From assembly GCF_030287445.1 (NCBI RefSeq), contig NZ_JASVWB010000004.1:434001-498000 (forward strand): a stretch of 64,000 nt of DNA, written 5' to 3'. The stretch comes from Streptomyces sp. ALI-76-A. GTDB taxonomy: Bacteria > Actinomycetota > Actinomycetes > Streptomycetales > Streptomycetaceae. The notes under the pieces were generated by a model. That model worked only from the letters and a program-made list of their open reading frames with translations. It ran no database searches and had not been told where the DNA came from. Shown piece by piece: positions 49,160 to 57,929 of the stretch (positions are counted from its first letter, which is position 1; the number at the start of each line of letters is the position of its first letter). The translations under genes were made by a program, and so were the position numbers.

Positions 49160-52030
49160 GTGCGCACGAAACCGCTCAGACACAGACGTGTCCGTCATCT
49201 GCTGACCGCCGTGGCCTGCGCCTTCGGCTGCCTGCTGCCCGTGTCCCCGGCCGCCGCCCGCCCTGCGGACCCGGCCGCCGCCCGCCCCGCGGACGCCGTC
49301 GGCGTGCCCACGCCGGCCGCCGTCGAGTATCAGCAGGTCACGCTCGCCAAGGGCGTGGCCGAGATGGGCGAGCCCATGACCTTGGCGGTGCTGCCGGACC
49401 GTTCCGTCCTGCACACCGCCCGGGACGGCACGGTCCGGCTGACCAACGCCGCGGGGACCACCACCGTCGCGGGCAAGCTCGACGTGTACGGCCACGACGA
49501 GGAAGGCCTCCAAGGCGTCGCCGTGGACCCCGGCTTCGCGTCCAACCGGCACGTCTTCCTCTACTACGCACCCAAGCTCAGCACGCCGGGCGGTGACGCC
49601 CCGTCCGACGGCGCGGCCTCCGACTTCGCCCCGTTCGACGGGGTCAACCGGCTCTCCCGGTTCGTCCTGAGGACCGACGGCACCCTGGACCTCGCCGGCG
49701 AGAAGAAGATCCTGGACGTGCCGGCATCTCGCGGCATCTGCTGCCACGTGGGCGGCGACATCGACTTCGACGCGGTCGGCAACCTGTACCTGTCCACCGG
49801 CGACGACACCAACCCGTTCGCCTCGGACAGCTACACCCCGATCGACGAGCGCTCCACCCGTAACCCCGCCTTCGACGCCCAGCGTTCCTCGGCGAACACC
49901 AACGACCTGCGCGGCAAGGTCCTGCGGATCAAGGTCAACGCCGACGGGTCGTACACGATCCCGAGCGGCAACCTCTTCCCGGCCGGCACCGCGAAGACCC
50001 GTCCCGAGATCTACGCGATGGGCTTCCGCAACCCCTTCCGCATGAGCGTCGACAAACCCACGGGCATCGTCCACCTCGGCGACTACGGCCCCGACGCCGG
50101 CACCGCCAGCCCCACGCGCGGACCGGGCGGGCAGGTGGAGTTCAACCGGATCACCAAGCCCGGCAACTTCGGCTGGCCGTACTGCACCGGCGACAACGTC
50201 GCCTACATCGACTACGACTTCGCCACCAAGGCCTCCGGGTCCGCGTTCAACTGCGCGGCGCCCACCAACAACTCACCGAACAACACCGGACTCACCACCC
50301 TGCCTCCCGCCCAGCCCGCCTGGATCCCCTACGACGGCGGATCCGTCCCGGAGTTCGGCAACGGCTCGGAGTCCCCGATGGGCGGCCCGGTCTACCGCTA
50401 CGACGCCGCCTCGACCTCCGCGGTGAAGTTCCCGCAGGAGTTCGACGGCGACTACTTCGCCGGCGAGTTCGGCCGCCGCTGGATCAAGCGCATCGAGACC
50501 GGCACCGACGGCGCCGTGCAGTCCATCAACTCCTTCCCCTGGAGCGGCACCCAGGTGATGGACATGGCCTTCGGCCCCGACGGAGCCCTGTACGTCCTCG
50601 ACTACGGCACCGGATACTTCAGCGGCGACGCGAACTCCGCCCTGTACCGCATCGAGCACGTCACCGACGGACTCGCCCCGACCGCCCAGGCGAAGGCGAA
50701 CGTCACCTCGGGCAGGGCACCCCTGGCCGTCTCCTTCTCCTCGGCCGGCAGCACAGACCCGGACGGCGACGCCCTCACCTACGCCTGGACCTTCGGCGAC
50801 GGAGCCTCCTCCACCGCCGCCAACCCCACGCACACCTATGCGGCCGACGGCCAGTTCACGGCCACGCTGAAGGTCACGGACACCACCGGCAAGTCCGCCA
50901 CGGCGTCCGTGCGGATCACCGTGGGGAACACCGCACCCACGGTGCGACTGGACCTGCCCGTGGACGGCAGCATCCACGACTTCGGCGACGCCATCCCGTT
51001 CAAGACGACGGTGACCGACCCCGAGGACGGCACCATCGACTGCACCAAGGTCAAGGTCACCTTCATCGTCGGGCACGACAGCCACGGCCACCCGCAGACC
51101 TCGACCACCGGATGCCAGGGCACGCTCCAGACCCTCGCGGACGGCGAACACGACCCCAACGCCAACATCTTCGGCGTGCTCGACGCCGAGTACACCGACA
51201 AGGGCGCCGCCGGACAGCCCGCGCTGACCACGCACGACCAGCACGTCGTCCAGCCCAGCCACCGGCAGGGCGAGCACTACGGCGCCTCCGCGGGTGTCGA
51301 CGTCATCAGCCACGCTCCCGCCCACGGCGGCAAGACCGTCGGCAACATCGAGAACGGCGACTGGATCTCCTTCACGCCGTACGCCCTCGGCAACGCGACC
51401 CGGTTCACCGCCCGGGTCTCCTCCGCGGGCGCGGGCGGCACCATCGAGGTCCGCGCCGGATCGACGACCGGCACCCTGCTGGGCACGGCGACCGTACCGG
51501 TGACCGGCGGCTGGGAGACCTTCCAGGACGTGACGGCCGACCTGAGCAACCAGCCCGGCGGCTCCACCTCCCTCCACCTGGTCTTCAAGGGCGGCAGCGG
51601 CCCGCTCTTCGACGTGGACGAGTTCTCCTTCACCACCGGTGGCACCAGCCGCGCGGGTGAGGTGAAGGGCGTGAACGGCAAGTGCCTGGACATCGACAAC
51701 GCGCAGACCGCCGACGGCACGAAGGCGCAGATCTGGACGTGCAACGGCTCCGCTGCGCAGAGGTGGACGGTCCCGGCTGACGGCACGCTGCGGGCGCTGG
51801 GCAAGTGCCTGGACGTGTCCGGCGGGGGCGGTGCGGACGGTACGAGGATCCAGTTGTGGACGTGCAACGGCTCGGGTGCGCAGGGGTGGGCGGCCCAGTC
51901 CGACGGCACGGTCCGCAACCCGCAGTCCGGCAAGTGCCTGGACGCGTCCGGCGGCACCTGGAACGACGGAACCCCGGTCCACCTGTGGACCTGCCACGCC
52001 AACACCAACCAGAAATGGACCCTGCCGTAG
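49160..52030 (+). CDS. Secreted PQQ-type glucose/sorbosone dehydrogenase with PKD, CBM6 and ricin-B lectin domains
   Basis: This 956-residue secreted protein starts at GTG 49160 (GGGAG 6 nt upstream). The signal peptide is residues 1-34. Residues ~55-500 form a six-bladed propeller of the GSDH family (GLQGVAVDPGFASNRHVFLY, then YAMGFRNPFRMSVD and QVMDMAFGPDGALYVLDYG). Residues ~506-590 are a PKD domain (YAWTFGDGASSTAANPTHTY). Residues ~700-826 are a CBM6-like domain with ENGDWISFTPYAL. Residues 832-956 are a ricin-B/CBM13 trefoil with QxW repeats. It likely oxidises a sugar outside the cell while bound to polysaccharide. The next gene begins 17 nt after its stop and shares the lectin tail. 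Confidence 0.9.
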   Translation: MRTKPLRHRRVRHLLTAVACAFGCLLPVSPAAARPADPAAARPADAVGVPTPAAVEYQQVTLAKGVAEMGEPMTLAVLPDRSVLHTARDGTVRLTNAAGTTTVAGKLDVYGHDEEGLQGVAVDPGFASNRHVFLYYAPKLSTPGGDAPSDGAASDFAPFDGVNRLSRFVLRTDGTLDLAGEKKILDVPASRGICCHVGGDIDFDAVGNLYLSTGDDTNPFASDSYTPIDERSTRNPAFDAQRSSANTNDLRGKVLRIKVNADGSYTIPSGNLFPAGTAKTRPEIYAMGFRNPFRMSVDKPTGIVHLGDYGPDAGTASPTRGPGGQVEFNRITKPGNFGWPYCTGDNVAYIDYDFATKASGSAFNCAAPTNNSPNNTGLTTLPPAQPAWIPYDGGSVPEFGNGSESPMGGPVYRYDAASTSAVKFPQEFDGDYFAGEFGRRWIKRIETGTDGAVQSINSFPWSGTQVMDMAFGPDGALYVLDYGTGYFSGDANSALYRIEHVTDGLAPTAQAKANVTSGRAPLAVSFSSAGSTDPDGDALTYAWTFGDGASSTAANPTHTYAADGQFTATLKVTDTTGKSATASVRITVGNTAPTVRLDLPVDGSIHDFGDAIPFKTTVTDPEDGTIDCTKVKVTFIVGHDSHGHPQTSTTGCQGTLQTLADGEHDPNANIFGVLDAEYTDKGAAGQPALTTHDQHVVQPSHRQGEHYGASAGVDVISHAPAHGGKTVGNIENGDWISFTPYALGNATRFTARVSSAGAGGTIEVRAGSTTGTLLGTATVPVTGGWETFQDVTADLSNQPGGSTSLHLVFKGGSGPLFDVDEFSFTTGGTSRAGEVKGVNGKCLDIDNAQTADGTKAQIWTCNGSAAQRWTVPADGTLRALGKCLDVSGGGGADGTRIQLWTCNGSGAQGWAAQSDGTVRNPQSGKCLDASGGTWNDGTPVHLWTCHANTNQKWTLP
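51654..52026 (+). repeat. 373-bp ricin-B lectin repeat, copy 1
   Basis: This tract matches 53447-53819 with about five substitutions, roughly 99% identity at DNA level. It encodes the whole C-terminal trefoil of the dehydrogenase. Confidence 0.9.
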
Positions 52031-52047
52031 GAGGGAGGAGACCGACC

Positions 52048-53823
52048 ATGCGTACCTACCTGAAAGCAGCCCTCGGCCTGTTCGCCGGAGCCGCGCTCTG
52101 CCTGGGTCCCCAGGCAGCGGCACTACCAGGAGGGGTGAACCAGTCCGTCAGTGACTCCGTCACCGCGTCCGTCAGCGCGGCGACACGCGCGGCGGCGGAC
52201 CCGGCGTACAAGATCCTCGTCTTCTCCAAGACGGCGGGCTTCCGCCACGACTCGATCGACGACGGCATCGCCGCCCTGCGCGGCCTCGGCAGCGCGAACA
52301 ACTTCACCGTGGACGCGACCGAGGACGCGCAGGCCTTCACCACGGGCAATCTCGCCCAATACAGGACCGTCGTGTTCCTGTCGACGACGGGTGACGTGCT
52401 GAACTCCGCCCAGCAGACGGCCTTCGAGCAGTACATCCAGGGCGGCGGCGGTTACGTCGGCATCCACGCCGCCGCCGACACCGAGTACGACTGGCCGTTC
52501 TACGAGGGACTGGCCGGCGCGCTCTTCCACTCCCACCCGGCCATCCAGTCCGCCACCGTCGACGTGGAGGACCGGGCCCACGACGCCACCGCCCACCTGG
52601 GCGGCACCTGGCAGCGCACCGACGAGTGGTACAACTACCGCACCAACCCACGCACCACCGCCCGCGTCCTGGCCTCGCTCGACGAGTCCAGCTACTCCGG
52701 CGGGAACATGTCCGGCGACCACCCGATCGCCTGGTGCAAGGACTACCAGGGCGGCCGGGCCTTCTACACCGGCGGAGGGCACACCGACGCGTCGTACACC
52801 GAGCCCGCCTTCCGACGGCACCTGCTCGGCGGCATCCGCTGGGCCGCCGGGATGACCGACGCCGACTGCCGCCCGGAGACCGGCTACACGCCCCTGTTCG
52901 ACGGCTCGTCCACCAGCGGCTGGCAGCAGGCGGGCCCCGGCCGGTTCGCTCTCGAGGACGGCACCCTCACCTCCGAGGGCGGCATGGGCCTGTTCTGGTA
53001 CTCCGGCCGGGAGTTCACCGGTGACTACTCCCTCAAGCTGGACTGGAGGATGACCGGGGACGACAACTCCGGTGTCTTCATCGGCTTCCCGCCCTCCGAC
53101 GACCCGTGGACGGCGGTGAACAACGGCTACGAGATCCAGATCGACGCCACCGACGCCGCCGACCGCACCACGGGCGCCGTGTACGGCTTCAAGTCCGCGG
53201 ATCTGGCCGCACGGGACGCGGCACTGAACCCGCCGGGAGAGTGGAACACCTACGAACTGAAGGTCACCGGCGAACGACTGGAGATCTACCTCAACGGCCG
53301 CAAGATCAACGACTTCACCAACACCGACCCCGCGCGCAGCCTGCGGCAGGGGCACATCGGCCTCCAGAACCACGGTGACGGCGACGAGGTGTCCTTCCGT
53401 GACATCCGCGTCAGGCACGGCGGAGGACAGCAGCCCGGCCCCCGTTCGGGTGAGGTGAAGGGCGTGAACGGCAAGTGCCTGGACGTCGACAACGCGCAGA
53501 CCGCCGACGGCACGAAGGTGCAGATCTGGACGTGCAACGGCTCCGCTGCGCAGAGGTGGACGGTCCCGGCTGACGGCACGCTGCGGGCGCTGGGCAAGTG
53601 CCTGGACGTGTCCGGCGGGGGCGGTGCGGACGGTACGAGGATCCAGTTGTGGACGTGCAACGGCTCGGGTGCGCAGAGGTGGGCGGCCCAGTCCGACGGC
53701 ACGGTCCGCAACCCGCAGTCCGGCAAGTGCCTGGACGCGTCCGGCGGCACCTGGAACGACGGAACCCCGGTCCACCTGTGGACCTGTCACGCCAACGCCA
53801 ACCAGAAATGGACCCTGCCCTGA
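52048..53823 (+). CDS. Secreted ThuA-like protein with DUF1080 (3-keto-disaccharide hydrolase-like) and ricin-B lectin domains
   Basis: These 591 residues start at ATG 52048 with GGAGGGAGGAG upstream. After a signal peptide (LKAALGLFAGAALCLG), residues ~52-280 are a ThuA/glutamine-amidotransferase-like domain (YKILVFSKTAGFRHDSIDDG, YVGIHAAADTEYDWPFYEG). Residues ~295-460 are a DUF1080 concanavalin-like domain (YTPLFDGSSTSGW, NSGVFIGFP, NNGYEIQI, NTYELKV). Residues 467-591 are a ricin-B trefoil nearly identical to the preceding protein's. DUF1080 proteins include 3-keto-disaccharide hydrolases. The pair may oxidise and then cleave or process a sugar at the cell surface. That role is inferred from domains and linkage only. 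Confidence 0.9.
   Translation: MRTYLKAALGLFAGAALCLGPQAAALPGGVNQSVSDSVTASVSAATRAAADPAYKILVFSKTAGFRHDSIDDGIAALRGLGSANNFTVDATEDAQAFTTGNLAQYRTVVFLSTTGDVLNSAQQTAFEQYIQGGGGYVGIHAAADTEYDWPFYEGLAGALFHSHPAIQSATVDVEDRAHDATAHLGGTWQRTDEWYNYRTNPRTTARVLASLDESSYSGGNMSGDHPIAWCKDYQGGRAFYTGGGHTDASYTEPAFRRHLLGGIRWAAGMTDADCRPETGYTPLFDGSSTSGWQQAGPGRFALEDGTLTSEGGMGLFWYSGREFTGDYSLKLDWRMTGDDNSGVFIGFPPSDDPWTAVNNGYEIQIDATDAADRTTGAVYGFKSADLAARDAALNPPGEWNTYELKVTGERLEIYLNGRKINDFTNTDPARSLRQGHIGLQNHGDGDEVSFRDIRVRHGGGQQPGPRSGEVKGVNGKCLDVDNAQTADGTKVQIWTCNGSAAQRWTVPADGTLRALGKCLDVSGGGGADGTRIQLWTCNGSGAQRWAAQSDGTVRNPQSGKCLDASGGTWNDGTPVHLWTCHANANQKWTLP
53447..53819 (+). repeat. 373-bp ricin-B lectin repeat, copy 2
   Basis: This tract matches 51654-52026. 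The differences give Ile-Val, Ala-Val, Gly-Arg and Thr-Ala changes plus one silent change. Confidence 0.9.
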
Positions 53824-53870
53824 CCAACCGAAGCGCTGCAAACCCCAGTTGAGATCGCGGTCTCCCGCAT

Positions 53871-53908
53871 GACGTCGCCCCGCTCACCGGCGTGAGCGGG
53901 GCGACGTC
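53871..53908. terminator. Bidirectional terminator hairpin between convergent operons
   Basis: A perfect 16-bp stem (GACGTCGCCCCGCTCA at 53871-53886 and its complement at 53893-53908) with a 6-nt loop lies between the lectin-enzyme operon (plus) and the ABC importer operon (minus). Confidence 0.85.
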
Positions 53909-53969
53909 CGTCCGAGCGCGACCCTGGGGATGCCGCGGCTTCCAGCTCCGCGGCTCGCTCCCCGTCCGG

Positions 53970-55022
53970 TCAGGCGCCCGCGGACACCTCCTCCAGCGGG
54001 AAGTGGCACAGGGCCGTGTGGGGTTCGGCCCCGTCCGCGCTCTCCCGCGCGACGACCGGCGGTGCCTGGGTCGCGCACCGGTCCTCGGCACGCCAGCACC
54101 GGGTGCGGAAGCGGCACCCGGAGGGGATGTCGAAGGGTGAGGGGATCTCCCCGTGGAGCTGGATCTCCTGACGGTGGGTGTCGCGGCCGGTGCCGAGGAC
54201 GGGGGCGGCCGACATCAGTGCGGCCGTGTAGGGGTGTCGGGGCTGGTCGAAGACGTCCTCCGTGTCCCCGTGTTCGACGACCTTGCCCAGGTACATCACG
54301 GTGACCCGGTCGGAGATGTAGCGCACCACGGACAGGTCGTGGGAGATGAACAGATAGGTGACACCGAGGCGCGTGCGCAGGTCGGAGAGTACGTTCAGGA
54401 CCTGCGCCTGGACCGACAGGTCGAGGGCGGAGACGGGTTCGTCGCAGACGACGAGTTCGGGGTCCAGGGCGAGCGCGCGGGCGATGCCGATGCGCTGGCG
54501 CTGTCCGCCGGAGAACTCGTTGGGGTAGCGGTGGGCGTCGCTCTCCCGCAGTCCGACCAGGTCGAGCAGTTCGCGGATCCGCTTCTCGCGGGCCTTCGCG
54601 CCCGGTACGACGTCTTTGTGGGTGCGCCAGGGTTCGCCGATCAGGTCGGCGGCGGACATGCGCGCGTTGAGCGAGGCGAAGGGGTCCTGGAAGACCATCT
54701 GCACCCGCCGGCGCCAGGCCAGCGACTCCTTGCCGCGCAGGGCGAAGGGGTCGGTCCCGTCGAACCGCACGGTGCCGGAGTCCGGACGCTCCAGCCCGAG
54801 CAGCACCCGGGCCAGGGTGGACTTGCCGCAGCCCGATTCCCCGACGAGCCCGAGGGTCTGGCCCTTGCCGATCCGCAGGTCCACCCCGTCCAGGGCGGTC
54901 ATCCGGCGCCGGCCGCTGCCGAAGGTCTTGGTGACCCCCCGTACCTCCAGCAGCGGCGGGCTCTCCTGGGTACCGTCCGCGCGGGGCCCGGGGGCGGCGG
55001 TGGTGGCGCGGGAGTCAGACAC
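53970..55022 (-). CDS. Peptide/nickel-type ABC importer ATP-binding protein (DppF/OppF-like)
   Basis: This 350-residue ATPase has Walker A GESGCGKS, signature FSGGQRQRIGIA, Walker B LVVCDEPVSALD, and the C-terminal oligopeptide-transporter motif with Cys residues (SGCRFRTRCWRAEDRC). GTG 55022 is the start that follows GAGGAG and overlaps the stop of the preceding ATPase by 8 nt. It is the last gene of the five-gene importer operon and pairs with the DppD-like ATPase. Confidence 0.93.
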   Translation of the reverse strand: MSDSRATTAAPGPRADGTQESPPLLEVRGVTKTFGSGRRRMTALDGVDLRIGKGQTLGLVGESGCGKSTLARVLLGLERPDSGTVRFDGTDPFALRGKESLAWRRRVQMVFQDPFASLNARMSAADLIGEPWRTHKDVVPGAKAREKRIRELLDLVGLRESDAHRYPNEFSGGQRQRIGIARALALDPELVVCDEPVSALDLSVQAQVLNVLSDLRTRLGVTYLFISHDLSVVRYISDRVTVMYLGKVVEHGDTEDVFDQPRHPYTAALMSAAPVLGTGRDTHRQEIQLHGEIPSPFDIPSGCRFRTRCWRAEDRCATQAPPVVARESADGAEPHTALCHFPLEEVSAGA

Positions 55023-56028
55023 GGTCGAGCTCCTCGGAGAAGTGACAGGCGGCGAAGCGACCGTCGCCCGACGGACGCAGGGACGGCCGCTCCTGGACAC
55101 AGCGCTCGCGCACCAGCGGGCAACGGGCCTGGAAGACGCAGCCGGACGGCACCGCGCTCAGCTCGGGCGGGCTGCCGGGCACGGCGGGCAACGGGCGTCC
55201 GCGCACGCTGCCCTCGGGCACCGAGTCGAGCAGTCCCCGGGTGTAGGGGTGGCGGGGTGCGGAGAAGACGTCGTGCACCGGTCCGTTCTCCACGACCGTG
55301 CCGGCGTACATCACGACCACGTCGTCGGCGCGCTGTGCAACCACGGCCAGATCGTGGGTGATCAGGACGACGGCCATGTCCCGCTCGTCCTGGAGGTCCC
55401 GCAGCAGCCGCATGATCTGCGCCTGCACGGTCACGTCGAGGGCGGTGGTGGGTTCGTCGGCGATGAGCACGTCGGGGGCGAGGGCGACGGCCATCGCGAT
55501 GAGCAGCCGCTGCCGCATGCCGCCGGAGAACTGGTGGGGATAGGACCGGGCCCGTTGCCTCGGCTCGGGGATGCCCACCCGCGTCATCAGCTCGATCGCC
55601 TTCTCCTGGGCCTGGCGCCGGGAGAGTCCGTGGTGGATGCGGAAGGGTTCGCCGATCTGCCTGCCCACCGGCTGCACCGGGTTGAGGGCGGTCAGGGCGT
55701 CCTGGAAGACGATGGACAGGACCGGGCCGGCCAGCTTGCGGCGTTCCGCGGGGCTCATGCGGAGGGTGTCGTCGCCCCGGACCCGGACGGCACCGCCGGT
55801 GACCGCCGCCGCGGGGTCCAGCAGACCGACCACGGACAGCGCGGTCATCGACTTGCCGCAGCCGGACTCGCCCAGCAGGGCCAGGGTGCGGCCGCGGCGG
55901 ACGCTGAAGCTGACGCCGTCGACGGCGCGTACCGTCCCGGAGGGCGTGCTCAGGTCCACGCACAGCCCCTCGACCTCCAGGGCCGGGGTGTCCGTGGTGG
56001 TCGGGGCGGAAGCGGTGTTGCTCGTCAC
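55015..56028 (-). CDS. Peptide/nickel-type ABC importer ATP-binding protein (DppD/OppD-like)
   Basis: These 337 residues have Walker A GESGCGKS, signature FSGGMRQRLLIA, Walker B VLIADEPTTALD, and the C-terminal Cys motif (SGCVFQARCPLVRERC) of oligopeptide importers. The start is GTG 56028, overlapping the stop of the permease gene (GTGA). Energises uptake together with the DppF-like partner. Confidence 0.93.
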   Translation of the reverse strand: MTSNTASAPTTTDTPALEVEGLCVDLSTPSGTVRAVDGVSFSVRRGRTLALLGESGCGKSMTALSVVGLLDPAAAVTGGAVRVRGDDTLRMSPAERRKLAGPVLSIVFQDALTALNPVQPVGRQIGEPFRIHHGLSRRQAQEKAIELMTRVGIPEPRQRARSYPHQFSGGMRQRLLIAMAVALAPDVLIADEPTTALDVTVQAQIMRLLRDLQDERDMAVVLITHDLAVVAQRADDVVVMYAGTVVENGPVHDVFSAPRHPYTRGLLDSVPEGSVRGRPLPAVPGSPPELSAVPSGCVFQARCPLVRERCVQERPSLRPSGDGRFAACHFSEELDRV

Positions 56029-57002
56029 GGGATCATCTCCGGAGGAACGGCGGCCGAGACGGCCCGGCGCTTCTTGGGCAGCCTCAGGCGCCAGCGCTGG
56101 GCGGGGTCGGTGGCGATGCGCGCCCAGGCGGCGAGCACCGTCGCGGACACGGTGGTGAGCACGATGGCGAGTCCCGGCAGCACGGTGATCCACCACGCGG
56201 TCTGGAGGTACTGCCGTCCCTGCGCGACCATGAGGCCCCAACTGACGTCCGGAGGCTGGATCCCGATGCCCAGGAAGCTCAGCGACGACTCGGTGAGCAT
56301 CACGAAGCAGAAGTCGAGGGTGGCGACGGTGAGCAGGGTCGGCAGGGCGATCGGCAGGAGGTGCCGGTAGATGATCACCGCGCTGGGAGTGCCGAAGGTC
56401 CGGGCCGCGTCGACGAACAGCCGGCTGCGCAGTTCCGCCGCCTCGGCCCGCGCGGTGCGCAGGTACACCGGGACACGGGTCACCGCCAGGATCAGTACGA
56501 GGTTCAGCGCGCTGGGCGAGAAGACGTACAGCACGACCACCGCGATCAGCAGCGAGGGGAAGCTGAGGATCACGTCGGCGAGCCGCATCGCCACGCTCTC
56601 GCGGCGCCCGCCGTGGTAGCCGGCCCACAGTCCGAGGGCCGAGCCGATGGCCAGCGAGCACAGCACCGCCGGGACGGCCACGGACAGCGTCGTCGCCGCC
56701 GCCTCGATCAGCCGGGCCACCATGCTGCGTCCCAGGACGTCGGTGCCGAGCAGCCCGTAGACGCCGTCGCTCAGGGACGGCGGTCGCAGGGAGGCGTCCA
56801 GGTCCTGGCGTTGGGCGCGGTCGCCGATGAACAGCCGGCCGAAGAGGGCCACGAGGGCGACCACGGTGAGGATGACGGCCCCGACGGCCGCGGCCCGGTC
56901 CCGGCCCAGCATCCTCCACAGGCTCGGCCGCCGGTGGTGGGCGGGGGAGGCTTCCTCCGGGACGTCGGTCTCTTCTCGGATCACGCTGGTCGTTTCGCTC
57001 AC
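56025..57002 (-). CDS. Peptide/nickel-type ABC importer permease (DppC/OppC-like)
   Basis: These 325 residues have an N-terminal cytoplasmic part, the GTDVLGRSMVARLIEAAATT motif of DppC-type permeases, about six membrane spans, and an EAA loop (EAAELRSRLFVDAARTFGT). The start is GTG 57002, overlapping the upstream permease stop (GTGA). Inner-membrane channel subunit. Confidence 0.93.
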   Translation of the reverse strand: MSETTSVIREETDVPEEASPAHHRRPSLWRMLGRDRAAAVGAVILTVVALVALFGRLFIGDRAQRQDLDASLRPPSLSDGVYGLLGTDVLGRSMVARLIEAAATTLSVAVPAVLCSLAIGSALGLWAGYHGGRRESVAMRLADVILSFPSLLIAVVVLYVFSPSALNLVLILAVTRVPVYLRTARAEAAELRSRLFVDAARTFGTPSAVIIYRHLLPIALPTLLTVATLDFCFVMLTESSLSFLGIGIQPPDVSWGLMVAQGRQYLQTAWWITVLPGLAIVLTTVSATVLAAWARIATDPAQRWRLRLPKKRRAVSAAVPPEMIP

Positions 57003-57928
57003 GCCGGCACCGCCTGTCGCACTCGGGGGTCGGTCAGCGCGTGGCAGACGTCGACGAGGATGTTCAGCGCGAAGATCGTCACGGCGGTCAGGAGCACGGC
57101 TGCCTGGAGGACCGCGAAGTCGCGCTGGAGGATGGAGTCGATCATGAGTTTGCCGATGCCGGGCCAGCCGAAGATCGTCTCGACGATCACCGCTCCGTTG
57201 ACCAGACCCACCGTCAGGTCGCCCGCGACGGTCAGGACCGGTGTGGCGGCGTTGCGCAGGGCGTGCCCGAAGACCACGCGCCGGGGCGTGGCGCCCTTGC
57301 CCCGGGCGATCTTGACGTAGGGTGCGGACAGCGCGCTGACCATGCTGCCGCGCACCACCTGGACCAGTACGCCGAAGGGGCGGATCAGCAGGGTCGCGAT
57401 GGGCAGGACCCATATCTCGGGGCCGCCGAGGGTGCCGGAGGTCGGCAGCCACCCGAGGCTCACGCCGAAGACCAGGACACCCATGATGGCGAACCAGAAG
57501 TCGGGGATGCTGGCGGCCGTCATCGACAGCAGGCTGGCGATCCTGTCGATCAGGGAGTTGGGGCGGTAGGCGGCGAGGCTGCCGACCAGCACGGCTCCGG
57601 TGATGGCCAGCAGCATGGTCACGCCGGCGAGTTGCAGGGTGACGGGGAACGCGTCGATCACCATCGAGCCCGCCGACTGCCCGGTGCGCAGCGAGGTGCC
57701 GAAGTCCAACTGTGCGGCGTCGACGAGGTAGTTCCACAACTGCGCCGGGATCGACAGGTCGAAGCCCTGCGCGGCGGAGAACTCCGCCCGCTGCTCGGCG
57801 GTGGCGCTCAGGGGGAGATAGAGGTCGACGGGGTCGCCGGTCATCCGGGCCAGGAAGAACACGCCCAGGACGACGCAGACCAGGGGGACGGCACTGGAGA
57901 GTACGCGCTTGCGCAGGAAAGGGATCAT
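56999..57928 (-). CDS. Peptide/nickel-type ABC importer permease (DppB/OppB-like)
   Basis: These 309 residues start MIPFLRKRVLSSAVPLVCVV, with about six membrane spans and an EAA-like loop (SAPYVKIARGKGATPRRVVF). Family features include the LDFGTSLRTGQ segment and the FGWPGIGKLMIDSI end motif. Its ATG lies 1 nt after the stop of the binding-protein gene. Confidence 0.93.
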   Translation of the reverse strand: MIPFLRKRVLSSAVPLVCVVLGVFFLARMTGDPVDLYLPLSATAEQRAEFSAAQGFDLSIPAQLWNYLVDAAQLDFGTSLRTGQSAGSMVIDAFPVTLQLAGVTMLLAITGAVLVGSLAAYRPNSLIDRIASLLSMTAASIPDFWFAIMGVLVFGVSLGWLPTSGTLGGPEIWVLPIATLLIRPFGVLVQVVRGSMVSALSAPYVKIARGKGATPRRVVFGHALRNAATPVLTVAGDLTVGLVNGAVIVETIFGWPGIGKLMIDSILQRDFAVLQAAVLLTAVTIFALNILVDVCHALTDPRVRQAVPA

Positions 57929-57929
57929 G

